DNA of 64,000 nucleotides from NCBI RefSeq assembly GCF_029868625.1, contig NZ_JARWOJ010000433.1, positions 1-64,000 on the forward strand. The letters run 5' to 3'. A model generated the notes under the pieces. It saw only the letters and a program-made list of their open reading frames with translations, was not told the origin of the DNA and ran no database searches. This stretch comes from Nocardia neocaledoniensis. Its GTDB lineage: Bacteria > Actinomycetota > Actinomycetes > Mycobacteriales > Mycobacteriaceae. This document shows positions 56,405 through 64,000 of this stretch, piece after piece. The stretch's first letter is position 1, and each line of letters starts with the position of its first letter. The position numbers were made by a program, and so were the translations under genes.

Positions 56405-56487
56405 CTCGAATGCGGAGAATACCCTCGCCCCGCCCGCGCCAGCTAGGGTCGCCAGGACCGTCGTTCACCCCGAGACGAGAGGGCCTG

Positions 56488-57096
56488 ATGCGCACGCACG
56501 GCTGGTCGGGCACCACCCCTGGCGACGATGACGAAGCGCGCGAGCGCATCCTGGCCGCCGCCCGCACGGCCATCCAGCGCTCCGGCGGAGAGTTCACCAT
56601 GGCCGAGATCGCGCGCGACCTCGGTGTCACCCGACAGACGGTCTACCGCTACTTCGCCAATGCCGACGCCCTCCTCGCCGCCACCGCCCTGGCCGAGGCC
56701 GGCCGGTTCCTCGATGTGCTCGCCGCCCATCTCGACCGGATCCGGGACCCGGCCGCCGCGGTGGTCGAAGGCATCGCCTACACCCTCGAGTGCCTGCCCG
56801 AGGATCGCTACCTGGGCTTGCTGCTGGCCCCTGGCCGCGCCGGTGCGCTCTCCGCGGGCGTCACCTCCGACACCGCGCGCACCTTCGGCCGGTCCATTCT
56901 CGAACGCTTCGCGGTCGATTGGGACAGCGCCGGGATCGACAGTGCCCGGCTCGACGAGCTGGTCGAACACATGCTGCGCATCGTCCAGTCGTTCGTCCTC
57001 GACCCGGGCCGCCCGCCCCGACGCGGTGCGGAACTGCGCGTGTACCTCACCACCTGGGTCGCGCCCGCCCTGCACGCGTTCCGGACACCGGAGTAG
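56488..57096 (+). CDS. TetR-family regulator
   Basis: A 202-residue repressor. The HTH is at about 18-65 (ARERILAAARTAIQRSGGEFTMAEIARDLGVTRQTVYRYFANADALLAAT); the C-terminal helical domain is of unknown ligand. It is divergent from the Rieske oxygenase gene and probably responds to that enzyme's substrate. ATG 56488 has a weak GAGAGGG site upstream. Its end converges on sbcC with a 12-base gap. Confidence 0.9.
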   Translation: MRTHGWSGTTPGDDDEARERILAAARTAIQRSGGEFTMAEIARDLGVTRQTVYRYFANADALLAATALAEAGRFLDVLAAHLDRIRDPAAAVVEGIAYTLECLPEDRYLGLLLAPGRAGALSAGVTSDTARTFGRSILERFAVDWDSAGIDSARLDELVEHMLRIVQSFVLDPGRPPRRGAELRVYLTTWVAPALHAFRTPE

Positions 57097-57108
57097 CCGG
57101 ACCAACCG

Positions 57109-60100
57109 TCAGGCGACGGTCGCTCTGAGGTGGGAGCCGGTACGGCCACGGACGACATGGAGGCGGCTGGGAATCCGCTGGCGCATCTCATCGACGTGGC
57201 TGACCACCCCGACCACGCGACCGCCCGCGCGGAGTTCGTCGAGGACGCCCATCACCGCGTCGAGAGTGTCGGCGTCGAGACTGCCGAAGCCCTCGTCGAT
57301 GAACAGTGTGTCCAGGACCAGGCCGCCGCTCTCGGCCGCCACGACGTCGGCCAGGCCGAGCGCCAGCGCCAGGGAGGCCATGAACGTTTCGCCGCCGGAG
57401 AGGGTCTTGGCGGAGCGGACCGCGCCGGTGTAGTCGTCGCGGACATCGAGGCCGAGGCCGCCGCGTCGGCCGCGCGGGCCCGCTTTGTCCGAGTGGACGA
57501 ATTCGTAACGGCCACCAGACATCCGGCGCAACCGGAGCGACCCCGCGACCGCGACCTCCTCGAGCCGGGCCGCGAGCACGTAGGAGCGCAACGACATTCG
57601 GCGATTGTTCTCGCCGCGCCCGGCGACCACCTCGGCGAGCGTGGCCAGCTCGTCGAAGTCACGCTGCTCGGGCGCGATCCGCTCGACCTCCGCCCACAAC
57701 TGGGTGCCGAGCTGCTCGAGCTGGGCCACCCGCTCTGTCGCCGCCGACTGCGCGGCCACCGCCGCCGTGAGGGCCTGCTGAGCTTCGGCGAAGCGCTGCT
57801 CCATGGTCTCCAGGTCACCGGGGGTCTGCTCGGCCACCGCGCGGATCTGCGGCTCGGCGAGCACGGCCTCCGCATGGGCACGTGCCCGGTCCGCGGCGGT
57901 GAGCTCGGCCTCGATCGCCGCCTGTTGCCGCGTGGTGCGCGCGAGCGCGGAGACCACTTTCGCGTACGCGGTGAGCAGCGCGATATCGTCACGCGGCGGC
58001 GCCGGTTCGGCCTCGGGCTCCGGCTCGTCGCCGAGCTCGTCCTCGTCGAAAAGATCGAAGAGAGTAGGCATCTCGGGCGCTACCCGGGCAGTACGCGCGC
58101 TCCGTCCCGCCCGGGCACTCGGCTCACCCGCCCCACCGTCTTGCGCTCCGGGCTCGGTCGCATCCGAACCAGGACTGGTGGATGTGTCGAGAGCTTCGGT
58201 GTCTCCGTCAACAGAGGTCTTTCCGTCCGGCGACCTCGCCCCGGACAGGTCTGCCGCCGGAGTATCGGTCAGAACAGTCGACTCGCCGTCTTCCCACACG
58301 AAACCAGCCGTGCGGGCGAGGTTTTCCACGCGGGTGGCGATCTGGCGGACGGCCTCGCGGGCGGCGGATTCGTCGGTGCGGGCCACGCGCAGGGCGGTGG
58401 CGGCGGCGATGAGGGATTCGAGGCGGGTGGTGCGGGCCTCGACGGTGCGGTCGGCGCCCGCGACGGTGCGCAGGCGGAGGGTGAGTTCGTCGAGGCGCGC
58501 GCGCGTCGTGGCGATGTTCGCGGTGACGGTGCCGAGGCGGGCGTCGAGGTCGCGGGACTGCTCGTGCAGGGCGGTTTCCTCGGCGCGCAGGGTCTCGAGA
58601 GCGGTCGTGAGCGCCGGGACGCGGTCGGCGCTGTCGGCGGCGTCGTCGAAGCGGTGGGTGGCGGTGCGGACGGCGTCGGCCAGGACCACCGGGTCGGCGT
58701 CGCCGCCCCGGGCGGTCAGCGCCTCGATCTCGCGTTCGAGTGTGCCGATCCGCTCGGCGATCCGATCGCGGGCGGCCTCGGCGGCCCGCTCGTCGGCGAT
58801 GGCGGCGTCCTCGGCGTCCTTCGAGACGGCGTCGTCGGTCGGGCGTGCGGGATCGGGGTGTTCGGCGGACCCGCACACCGTGCACGGCGCGCCGTCGGTG
58901 AGCGCGCCCGCGAGTTCGGCGGCCATGCCGGCCAAGCGCCGCGTCCGCAGGTCGAGCACCCGCTCGCGCGCGTCCAGGTGCGTCCGCCGCGCGGTATCGA
59001 ATTCGGCCCGCGCCCGATCCAAAGCCGGTCGCTGCCTGGCCAGTTCCACCGCCGCCGCCGCCGAATCCTGCCACTTGCCCAGCTCTGTCCGCAGGCCCGG
59101 GAGGGCGGCAGCCGCATCGGTCGCTTCCCGCAGCCGCTCGCCCGCCGCGGCGATCGCCGTCGGCAACTCGTTCCGTCGCCGTTCCAGTGCGCCCGCTTGC
59201 TCGGTAAGCCTGGCCGCCTCCGATTCGTGCGCCGCGAGATCCGCTCCGAGCTGCACGGCGAGATCGACCTCGACCCGCACCTCCCCGAGCACTCCGAGCT
59301 GCGCATTCCACTGACTCACCGCGGCATCGAGATCGCCCTCGACATCACGGACCGCTCGCGCGACCGACTGTTTCTGTCCGCCAGGGGATTCCCGGGTGTG
59401 CAGCGCCTCGCGAGTGGACGCCCGAACTGTCGCTGCGCCTGAGGACTGCGCCGCTCCGCCGCCGCGCACGGGCCGCGCATCGCGCGTGCCGCCGTCGCCC
59501 TGGTCGTCGCCGAATGCTGAACCGCGCTCAGGCGATCCATCGGCGGCGTCCGAGGCCCACCGCTGCTCCGAACCGGGCATCCGCCGGATGCCGTTCGCCG
59601 CGGGCGTGTCGTCCACGGGCTGTGAGCCATCCGTGCGGTAGGGCTCATCCGCGAGTAGCGCGTCATCCGAGCGATCGACCGACCCCGCCGCACCCGTGAG
59701 CCGCGCGAGTTCCGAGAGCTTCACCGGGTGGGGCGACCCGGCCGAGCCGACAGCGACCGCCTCGTCCTCGTAGACGATCCTCAGCAGGTCGACGCCCACG
59801 ATGTCGGCGGCCTCGTCGGCGCTGAGCCGTGCCGCCAGGTCATCGGCGACACCGCGGGTGGCGGCCTCGGCGCGGCGCAACTGGCGCACGGCCGACCGCG
59901 CCTCGTCGATCGCCTGGACGACCGGCTCGGCGCGACGCGCCTGCTCGAGTTCGTTGGCCAGCTCGGCGCGCCGGGCGGCCCCGGCGGTGTGGGCGGCGAG
60001 TTCCGCGCGGGCCGCCGTCATCCTGGCGTGGAGTTCGGCGACGCGCCGCCCCTCCTCCGCCTCGGTACGCGCCTCGGCCGACTCCTTGTGGCGCAGTTCG

Positions 60101-60864
60101 GCATTCGCGTTCGCCTCGGCCAGCTCGGTGCGGGCCTTCGCCAGCAGTTCCTGGGACCAGGTCACCGCGTCGCCCACGCCGACCGATTCGGCTCCGCCGT
60201 AGCCGGCGGCCATGCCGACCTTGGTGATCAACCGGTCGATGCCCTGTTTGCGGGTGTCCAGATCGGCGGCGGCGGCGCGGCGGCGATCGGCGAGCCACTG
60301 CTCGGCGGTCCCGAAACGCTGGGTGTCGAAGAGCTTTTCGAGCAGCTTCTCGCGCTCTTCGTTCTCGGCGCAGAGGAACCTGGCGAAATCACCCTGCGGC
60401 AGCAACACCACCTGGAAGAACTGCTCGGCGCTCATTCCGAGCAGCCGCAACACCTCGTCACCCACATCGGTGATCCGCGACAGGTTCTCGCCGGACCCGT
60501 CGAGCCACTCGAGCGTGGCCTTGGCTTGGACCTCGCGGGTCTTGCCGCTGTCGCGCAGGCTCGGCCGTTCGAAGGCCGGGCTGCGGGTGAGCCGCAGGTG
60601 CCGACCGCCCAGCGTCGCCTCCAGGGTGACCAGCGGCGGGGTCTGCGGGTCGGCGTGATCGGAGTGCAGCCGCTTGGTTTCACCGCGCGCGCCGGGAACG
60701 CGACCGTAGAGCGCGAACGCGATCGCGTCGAGCACGGTGGTCTTACCCGCGCCGGTGTGCCCGTGCAGCAGGAACAGCCCATCGGTGCCGAGCGCGTCGA
60801 AATCGACGACGGTGACATCGGCGAACGGGCCGAACGCGACCATCTCCAGCCGGTGCAGCCTCAT
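57109..60864 (-). CDS. sbcC: Exonuclease SbcC (Rad50-like SMC ATPase)
   Basis: The 1,251-residue ATPase of the SbcCD (Mre11-Rad50) nuclease, which processes hairpins and DNA ends. Walker A GHTGAGKTT is at 35-43, the Zn-hook CTVC at 661-664 is at the coiled-coil apex, the signature is LSGGETFMASLALALGLADVV, and Walker B is LDTLFIDEGFGSLD. Two disordered Gly/Asp/Ser-rich inserts interrupt the coiled coils at about 370-500 and 860-950, making the protein about 200 residues longer than usual. ATG 60864 lies 49 bases after sbcD. Confidence 0.95.
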   Translation of the reverse strand: MRLHRLEMVAFGPFADVTVVDFDALGTDGLFLLHGHTGAGKTTVLDAIAFALYGRVPGARGETKRLHSDHADPQTPPLVTLEATLGGRHLRLTRSPAFERPSLRDSGKTREVQAKATLEWLDGSGENLSRITDVGDEVLRLLGMSAEQFFQVVLLPQGDFARFLCAENEEREKLLEKLFDTQRFGTAEQWLADRRRAAAADLDTRKQGIDRLITKVGMAAGYGGAESVGVGDAVTWSQELLAKARTELAEANANAELRHKESAEARTEAEEGRRVAELHARMTAARAELAAHTAGAARRAELANELEQARRAEPVVQAIDEARSAVRQLRRAEAATRGVADDLAARLSADEAADIVGVDLLRIVYEDEAVAVGSAGSPHPVKLSELARLTGAAGSVDRSDDALLADEPYRTDGSQPVDDTPAANGIRRMPGSEQRWASDAADGSPERGSAFGDDQGDGGTRDARPVRGGGAAQSSGAATVRASTREALHTRESPGGQKQSVARAVRDVEGDLDAAVSQWNAQLGVLGEVRVEVDLAVQLGADLAAHESEAARLTEQAGALERRRNELPTAIAAAGERLREATDAAAALPGLRTELGKWQDSAAAAVELARQRPALDRARAEFDTARRTHLDARERVLDLRTRRLAGMAAELAGALTDGAPCTVCGSAEHPDPARPTDDAVSKDAEDAAIADERAAEAARDRIAERIGTLEREIEALTARGGDADPVVLADAVRTATHRFDDAADSADRVPALTTALETLRAEETALHEQSRDLDARLGTVTANIATTRARLDELTLRLRTVAGADRTVEARTTRLESLIAAATALRVARTDESAAREAVRQIATRVENLARTAGFVWEDGESTVLTDTPAADLSGARSPDGKTSVDGDTEALDTSTSPGSDATEPGAQDGGAGEPSARAGRSARTARVAPEMPTLFDLFDEDELGDEPEPEAEPAPPRDDIALLTAYAKVVSALARTTRQQAAIEAELTAADRARAHAEAVLAEPQIRAVAEQTPGDLETMEQRFAEAQQALTAAVAAQSAATERVAQLEQLGTQLWAEVERIAPEQRDFDELATLAEVVAGRGENNRRMSLRSYVLAARLEEVAVAGSLRLRRMSGGRYEFVHSDKAGPRGRRGGLGLDVRDDYTGAVRSAKTLSGGETFMASLALALGLADVVAAESGGLVLDTLFIDEGFGSLDADTLDAVMGVLDELRAGGRVVGVVSHVDEMRQRIPSRLHVVRGRTGSHLRATVA

Positions 60865-60913
60865 GCCGCACCGCCGTCGATCTGTACCCGCCCGGATCCA
60901 CCGCGCGGGCCGC

Positions 60914-62101
60914 TCACGCGATCGCTTCTGTCAGATCGGTGTCGGGCGCCGAGGGCACGCGGGCCGCATCGGATTCGCGGACCGCGGCGGCGAGCGCCCG
61001 CTCCACCCATGTCATCTCCCCCTCGGTCGGTGTGCCGCGCACGTCGGTCAGGAAGCTCGCCGCCACCTCCACGTCGCGGCGGCCGTGCACCCGCTCGCGA
61101 TAGCGCAGCTCCGGATTGCCCTCCGGGCGCGCCCATTCCACGTGGACGGCGTGCGGGAACCGCTCGCGCAGCTTACGCATCGGATCCACCGGGCGAGCGC
61201 TGTCGGTGAGCGTGGCGGAGACGTAATGCTGTTCGGCCTCGGCCAATTCGGCATCGGCGAGCAGGTGGTCGAGGGTGCCGGTGAGCTTGCTGAGCCCGCG
61301 CACCAGGGGTAGCTCGTGCCGCCGCACCTCGCCGAGTCCGTCGGCGTCGAGATCGAGAATCCAGACGGCCTTGCGATGGGAGTTCTCGGCGAACGAGTAC
61401 GGCAGCGGGGAACCGCTGTAGCGCACCGACTCCGACAGCGTCTGCGGCGAATGCAGATGGCCGAGGGCCACGTAGTCGACGCCGTCGAACGACGACATCG
61501 GCACCGTCTCCACCCCGCCCACCGAGATGGACCGCTCCGAGCCGGTGGCCTCCCCGCCGACGACGAACGCGTGCGCCAGCACCACCGAGCGGGTGCCCGG
61601 TCTGCCCGCGAGATCGGCGCGAATGCGCCCCATCGCGGCATCGAGGATCTCCGCGTGTGAACGGGCCTGCGGCACCCCGAGTTCGACGCGGGTGATCTCC
61701 GGCTCCAGATACGGGATGCCGTAGAAGGCGACGTCACCGTGGGCGTCCGGCAGCAGGACCGGTCGATCGGCGTCGGCCACCCTGGTGCACAGATGCAGCC
61801 CGCCCGCCGCGGCGAAACTGGCGCCCGCGCCGAGCCGGGCGGGGGAATCGTGATTGCCCGAGGTGGCGACGATCCGCGCGCCCGCTGCCCTGATCGCCTC
61901 GAAACCGCTGTTGCAGACCGCGATGGCATCGGCGTTCGGGATGGACCGGTCGTAGACATCGCCGGGAACGACGACCACGTCGACGGATTCGGTCGCGACC
62001 AGCTCCGCGATCGCGGCCAGCACCCGTGCCTGATCGGCAAGGAGGTCGACACCGTGGAAGGTGCGCCCGATGTGCCAGTCGGAGGTGTGCAGGATCCGCA
62101 T
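60914..62101 (-). CDS. sbcD: Exonuclease subunit SbcD (Mre11-like)
   Basis: A 395-residue metallophosphoesterase nuclease partner of SbcC. MRILHTSDWHIGRTFHGVDL gives the first two metal motifs (D and H), VVVPGDVYDR the next, SGNHDSPARLG the catalytic His, and VALGHLHSPQ the last metal ligands. ATG 62101 was chosen because it starts the family sequence MRILHTSDWH; an in-frame GTG or ATG upstream adds only a short tail. It is the first gene of the sbcDC operon and divergent from rmuC. Confidence 0.96.
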   Translation of the reverse strand: MRILHTSDWHIGRTFHGVDLLADQARVLAAIAELVATESVDVVVVPGDVYDRSIPNADAIAVCNSGFEAIRAAGARIVATSGNHDSPARLGAGASFAAAGGLHLCTRVADADRPVLLPDAHGDVAFYGIPYLEPEITRVELGVPQARSHAEILDAAMGRIRADLAGRPGTRSVVLAHAFVVGGEATGSERSISVGGVETVPMSSFDGVDYVALGHLHSPQTLSESVRYSGSPLPYSFAENSHRKAVWILDLDADGLGEVRRHELPLVRGLSKLTGTLDHLLADAELAEAEQHYVSATLTDSARPVDPMRKLRERFPHAVHVEWARPEGNPELRYRERVHGRRDVEVAASFLTDVRGTPTEGEMTWVERALAAAVRESDAARVPSAPDTDLTEAIA

Positions 62102-62224
62102 GCCGCGAAACTTAGGCCACACCACCGACAGAATTCAATCGACGCACTACACGGGTGTCATTCACCACGCCCGGGTTGCCCGGCGATTGCGAGTTTGTCG
62201 GTGCCCTGGGGCACTATCGCCGCT

Positions 62225-63370
62225 ATGACCGCCTCGATGCTCGTCGCGCTCGTCCTGGTATTCGCCGCCGGATTCGGTCTCGGCTGGTTGGGGCATTCCG
62301 CCCGCGGCGGGCAGCGAGCCGCCGTGGCGGAGGCCAGGCTCGCCGCGGCGAGTGACAATCAGCGGTTGCTGCAGCGCTCACTGCAGGCGGCGAACGAGGA
62401 CGCGGCCCGCAGGCATTCCGCCGCGGTCGGCGCGCTGGTCGACCCGCTGCGCGACGCGGTCGGCGCGCTGGAGCAGCACATCCGCCAGGTGGAGCACCAC
62501 CGGATCGACGCCTATTCGAGTCTGCGCGAGCAGGTCGCGGGGATGCAGCGCACCTCGCATCAGCTCTCCGACCAGACCGGTCAGCTGGTCGCGGCGCTAC
62601 GCGCGCCGCAGGTCCGCGGTCGCTGGGGCGAGATCCAGCTGGAGCGCGTCGTCGAGCTGGCGGGCATGACCAGGCACTGCGATTTCGACACCCAGGTGCA
62701 CCGCGCCGGTGGCGACGAGCGCGGGGTGCGGCCCGACCTGGTGGTCCGGTTGGCAGGCGGGCGGCACATCGTGGTCGACGCGAAGGTGCCGTTCACCGCC
62801 TATCTCGACGCCGCGACCACCGACGACCCCACCGCGCGCGACCGGCTGCTGGCCCGGCACGCCAAGCACCTGCGCGCCCATGTCGACCAGCTGGCCGACA
62901 AGGCCTATTGGACGGCGTTCGACCCGGCGCCGGAATTCGTCGTCCTGTTCGTGCCGGGCGACCCGTTCCTCGACGCCGCGCTGACCACCGACGCGGGTCT
63001 GCTCGAGTACGCGTTCGGCCGGAACGTGATCCTCGCGACTCCCACCACGCTGATCGCCCTCTTGCGCACTGTCGCGTTCAGCTGGCGTCAGGAAGCGCTC
63101 TCCCGCGATATGGCAACGGTGCAGCAATTGGGCAAGGAGCTCTACACCCGGATCGGCAAGGTGGCCGAGCATCTGGACAACCTGGGCGTGAATCTCGGTA
63201 AGGCCGTTGCCGCTTTCAACGCGACGGTCGGCTCGGTGGAGTCGCGGGTGCTGGTCACGGCACGCCGGATGCATGATCTCGGGATCGCCGATCAGGAGCT
63301 TCCGGCAATCCGGCTGACCGAGACCAGACCGCGCGTCGTCGCGTTCGCCGACGCGGAGGATCGACTTTGA
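62225..63370 (+). CDS. rmuC: DNA recombination protein RmuC
   Basis: A 381-residue protein. It has one N-terminal helix (about 4-24), a coiled-coil segment (about 35-125), and the RmuC nuclease-like domain: RGRWGEIQLERVVELAGM, GVRPDLVVRLAGGRHIVVDAKVPF (PD-(D/E)xK-type D and DAK), and the ATPTTLIALLRTVAFSWRQE block. It limits inversions at inverted repeats, a substrate also handled by SbcCD, whose genes are next door and divergent, so the three form a repeat-stability cluster. ATG 62225 is the start. Confidence 0.93.
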   Translation: MTASMLVALVLVFAAGFGLGWLGHSARGGQRAAVAEARLAAASDNQRLLQRSLQAANEDAARRHSAAVGALVDPLRDAVGALEQHIRQVEHHRIDAYSSLREQVAGMQRTSHQLSDQTGQLVAALRAPQVRGRWGEIQLERVVELAGMTRHCDFDTQVHRAGGDERGVRPDLVVRLAGGRHIVVDAKVPFTAYLDAATTDDPTARDRLLARHAKHLRAHVDQLADKAYWTAFDPAPEFVVLFVPGDPFLDAALTTDAGLLEYAFGRNVILATPTTLIALLRTVAFSWRQEALSRDMATVQQLGKELYTRIGKVAEHLDNLGVNLGKAVAAFNATVGSVESRVLVTARRMHDLGIADQELPAIRLTETRPRVVAFADAEDRL

Positions 63371-63420
63371 GATCCCGTGCCGTAACACCTGCGGGAGCGA
63401 TGTGCGGTTAGTGTCATAGG

Positions 63421-64000
63421 GTGGCTGCTTCCCAACGTGCGCGACCCCGGGTGCCCGCGCCGCAACGTTCGATCGTGCCCTCGGTGCCCGGCATCCCCGC
63501 CTGGGCCGCGATTGCGCTCGCCGCCGGCATGACGCTGCTCGGGTTCCTGATCGACGCGCTCGGTGGTGAGACCTACCCGACCGGCACCTTCTCGGCGCTG
63601 TACGTGCTCGGCTGTGTGCTCGCTGTCAGCGCGGTGCGCTTCCGCGGCCTGTTCTCGGCCATGGTGCTGCCCCCGCTGCTGCTGTTCGTCGCGGTGCCGC
63701 TGGCCTGCCAGATGCTGGGTGGCCGCGCGACCACCTCCATCAAAGACGTGCTGATGAACCTGGTCATCCCGCTGGTGGAGCGCTTCCCCACGATGATGCT
63801 GGCCACCGTGCTCGTGCTCGCGATCGGCGGCGCCAGGATCGCGATCGCCAAGCGGGCCCCCGCCGCCGCCACGGCCGAACGCGGCGGTGAGCGCAGGACC
63901 GAACGCAAGCCGACCCGGCGGCGCCGACCCGCCGCCGACCTCGCCGACACCGGCCGCAGGCGCGGTCGTCGCGGCGCCGACGTCCTGGACGACCTCGACA
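63421..64000 (+). CDS. DUF6542-type membrane protein (partial, runs off the window)
   Basis: The first 193 residues are seen. After a Pro/Arg-rich N-terminus there are four hydrophobic segments (starting near 28, 58, 78 and 113; e.g. IPAWAAIALAAGMTLLGFLIDAL), then an Arg-rich low-complexity tail (RKPTRRRRPAADLAD) that continues past 64000. GTG 63421 is the start. In mycobacteria this family lies between ychF and ispH (Rv1111c as I recall), so ispH may follow. Function unknown. Confidence 0.75.
   Translation, partial: MAASQRARPRVPAPQRSIVPSVPGIPAWAAIALAAGMTLLGFLIDALGGETYPTGTFSALYVLGCVLAVSAVRFRGLFSAMVLPPLLLFVAVPLACQMLGGRATTSIKDVLMNLVIPLVERFPTMMLATVLVLAIGGARIAIAKRAPAAATAERGGERRTERKPTRRRRPAADLADTGRRRGRRGADVLDDLD

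Noticed and set aside
57130-59442. A 770-codon open frame on the plus strand
   Set aside because: Antisense to sbcC, which has Walker, signature and zinc-hook motifs.

Overview
This is chromosomal DNA from a high-GC actinomycete of the mycolic-acid group, most likely Nocardia or a close relative. The evidence is the core set carried here: mycothiol synthesis (mshB), coenzyme F420 synthesis (fbiC), phosphatidylinositol-mannoside/lipoarabinomannan synthesis (pimE and an LpqW-like lipoprotein), the succinylase branch of lysine/DAP synthesis (dapD, dapC), a secreted cholesterol oxidase and a receptor Ser/Thr kinase. From memory of the M. tuberculosis gene order, pimE-phhB-typA-lpqW-mshB-Rv1171-fbiC-fdxC-dapC-rocA-fadD36-dapD (about Rv1159 to Rv1201c) is kept here in the same relative order, read right to left, with lineage-specific genes inserted. 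No tRNA, rRNA, CRISPR array, transposase, integrase or phage gene was seen.

Layout. 1-123 is homopolymer-rich and looks like a poor contig end. 124-8000: dapD; a flavoprotein plus ECF41 sigma factor module; a molybdopterin oxidoreductase behind a sharp palindrome; an acyl-CoA ligase; an MpaB-type oxygenase; P5C dehydrogenase. 8160-16000: receptor kinase, cholesterol oxidase, the ferredoxin-dapC operon and fbiC. 16000-23500: two bacterial-PH membrane proteins, an SRPBCC gene beside an ECF42 sigma factor/DGPF pair, a drug exporter with a divergent TetR gene, and a small membrane protein. 23590-31220: mshB-lpqW (overlapping), typA, a 58-aa Cys/Lys-rich gene, a pterin dehydratase, pimE and a secreted Ala/Pro-rich protein. 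31300-40300 is accessory: a protein built on a perfect Ser-x-x triplet repeat, a Tat-exported DUF1906 protein, an internally duplicated protein, a CHAP protein, two tandem XRE/MmyB-like regulators, SDR/MarR and MFS/MarR pairs, and small membrane or secreted proteins. 40714-45900: a DoxX-like protein with an 11-residue-repeat tail, a methyltransferase, a hydrolase, VOC proteins and a gene-poor stretch. 45928-57100: ychF, a quinone-oxidoreductase-like gene, an AraC/VOC pair, cstA with its small YbdD partner, Ada/AlkA and Ogt alkylation repair, a Rieske oxygenase with a divergent TetR gene. 57109-64000: sbcC-sbcD, rmuC and the start of a DUF6542-type membrane protein cut by the window end.

Genes are often coupled by 4-base ATGA or GTGA overlaps (flavoprotein/sigJ, PH pair, fdxA/dapC, DGPF/ECF42, lpqW/mshB, cstA/ybdD). 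Regulators mostly sit divergently beside their likely targets, with visible palindromes between them. The least explained objects are the Ser-x-x repeat protein (31319-31681), the hendecad tail (40747-41298), the 58-aa Cys/Lys-rich protein (28375-28551) and the twin MmyB-like regulators (34829-36343).
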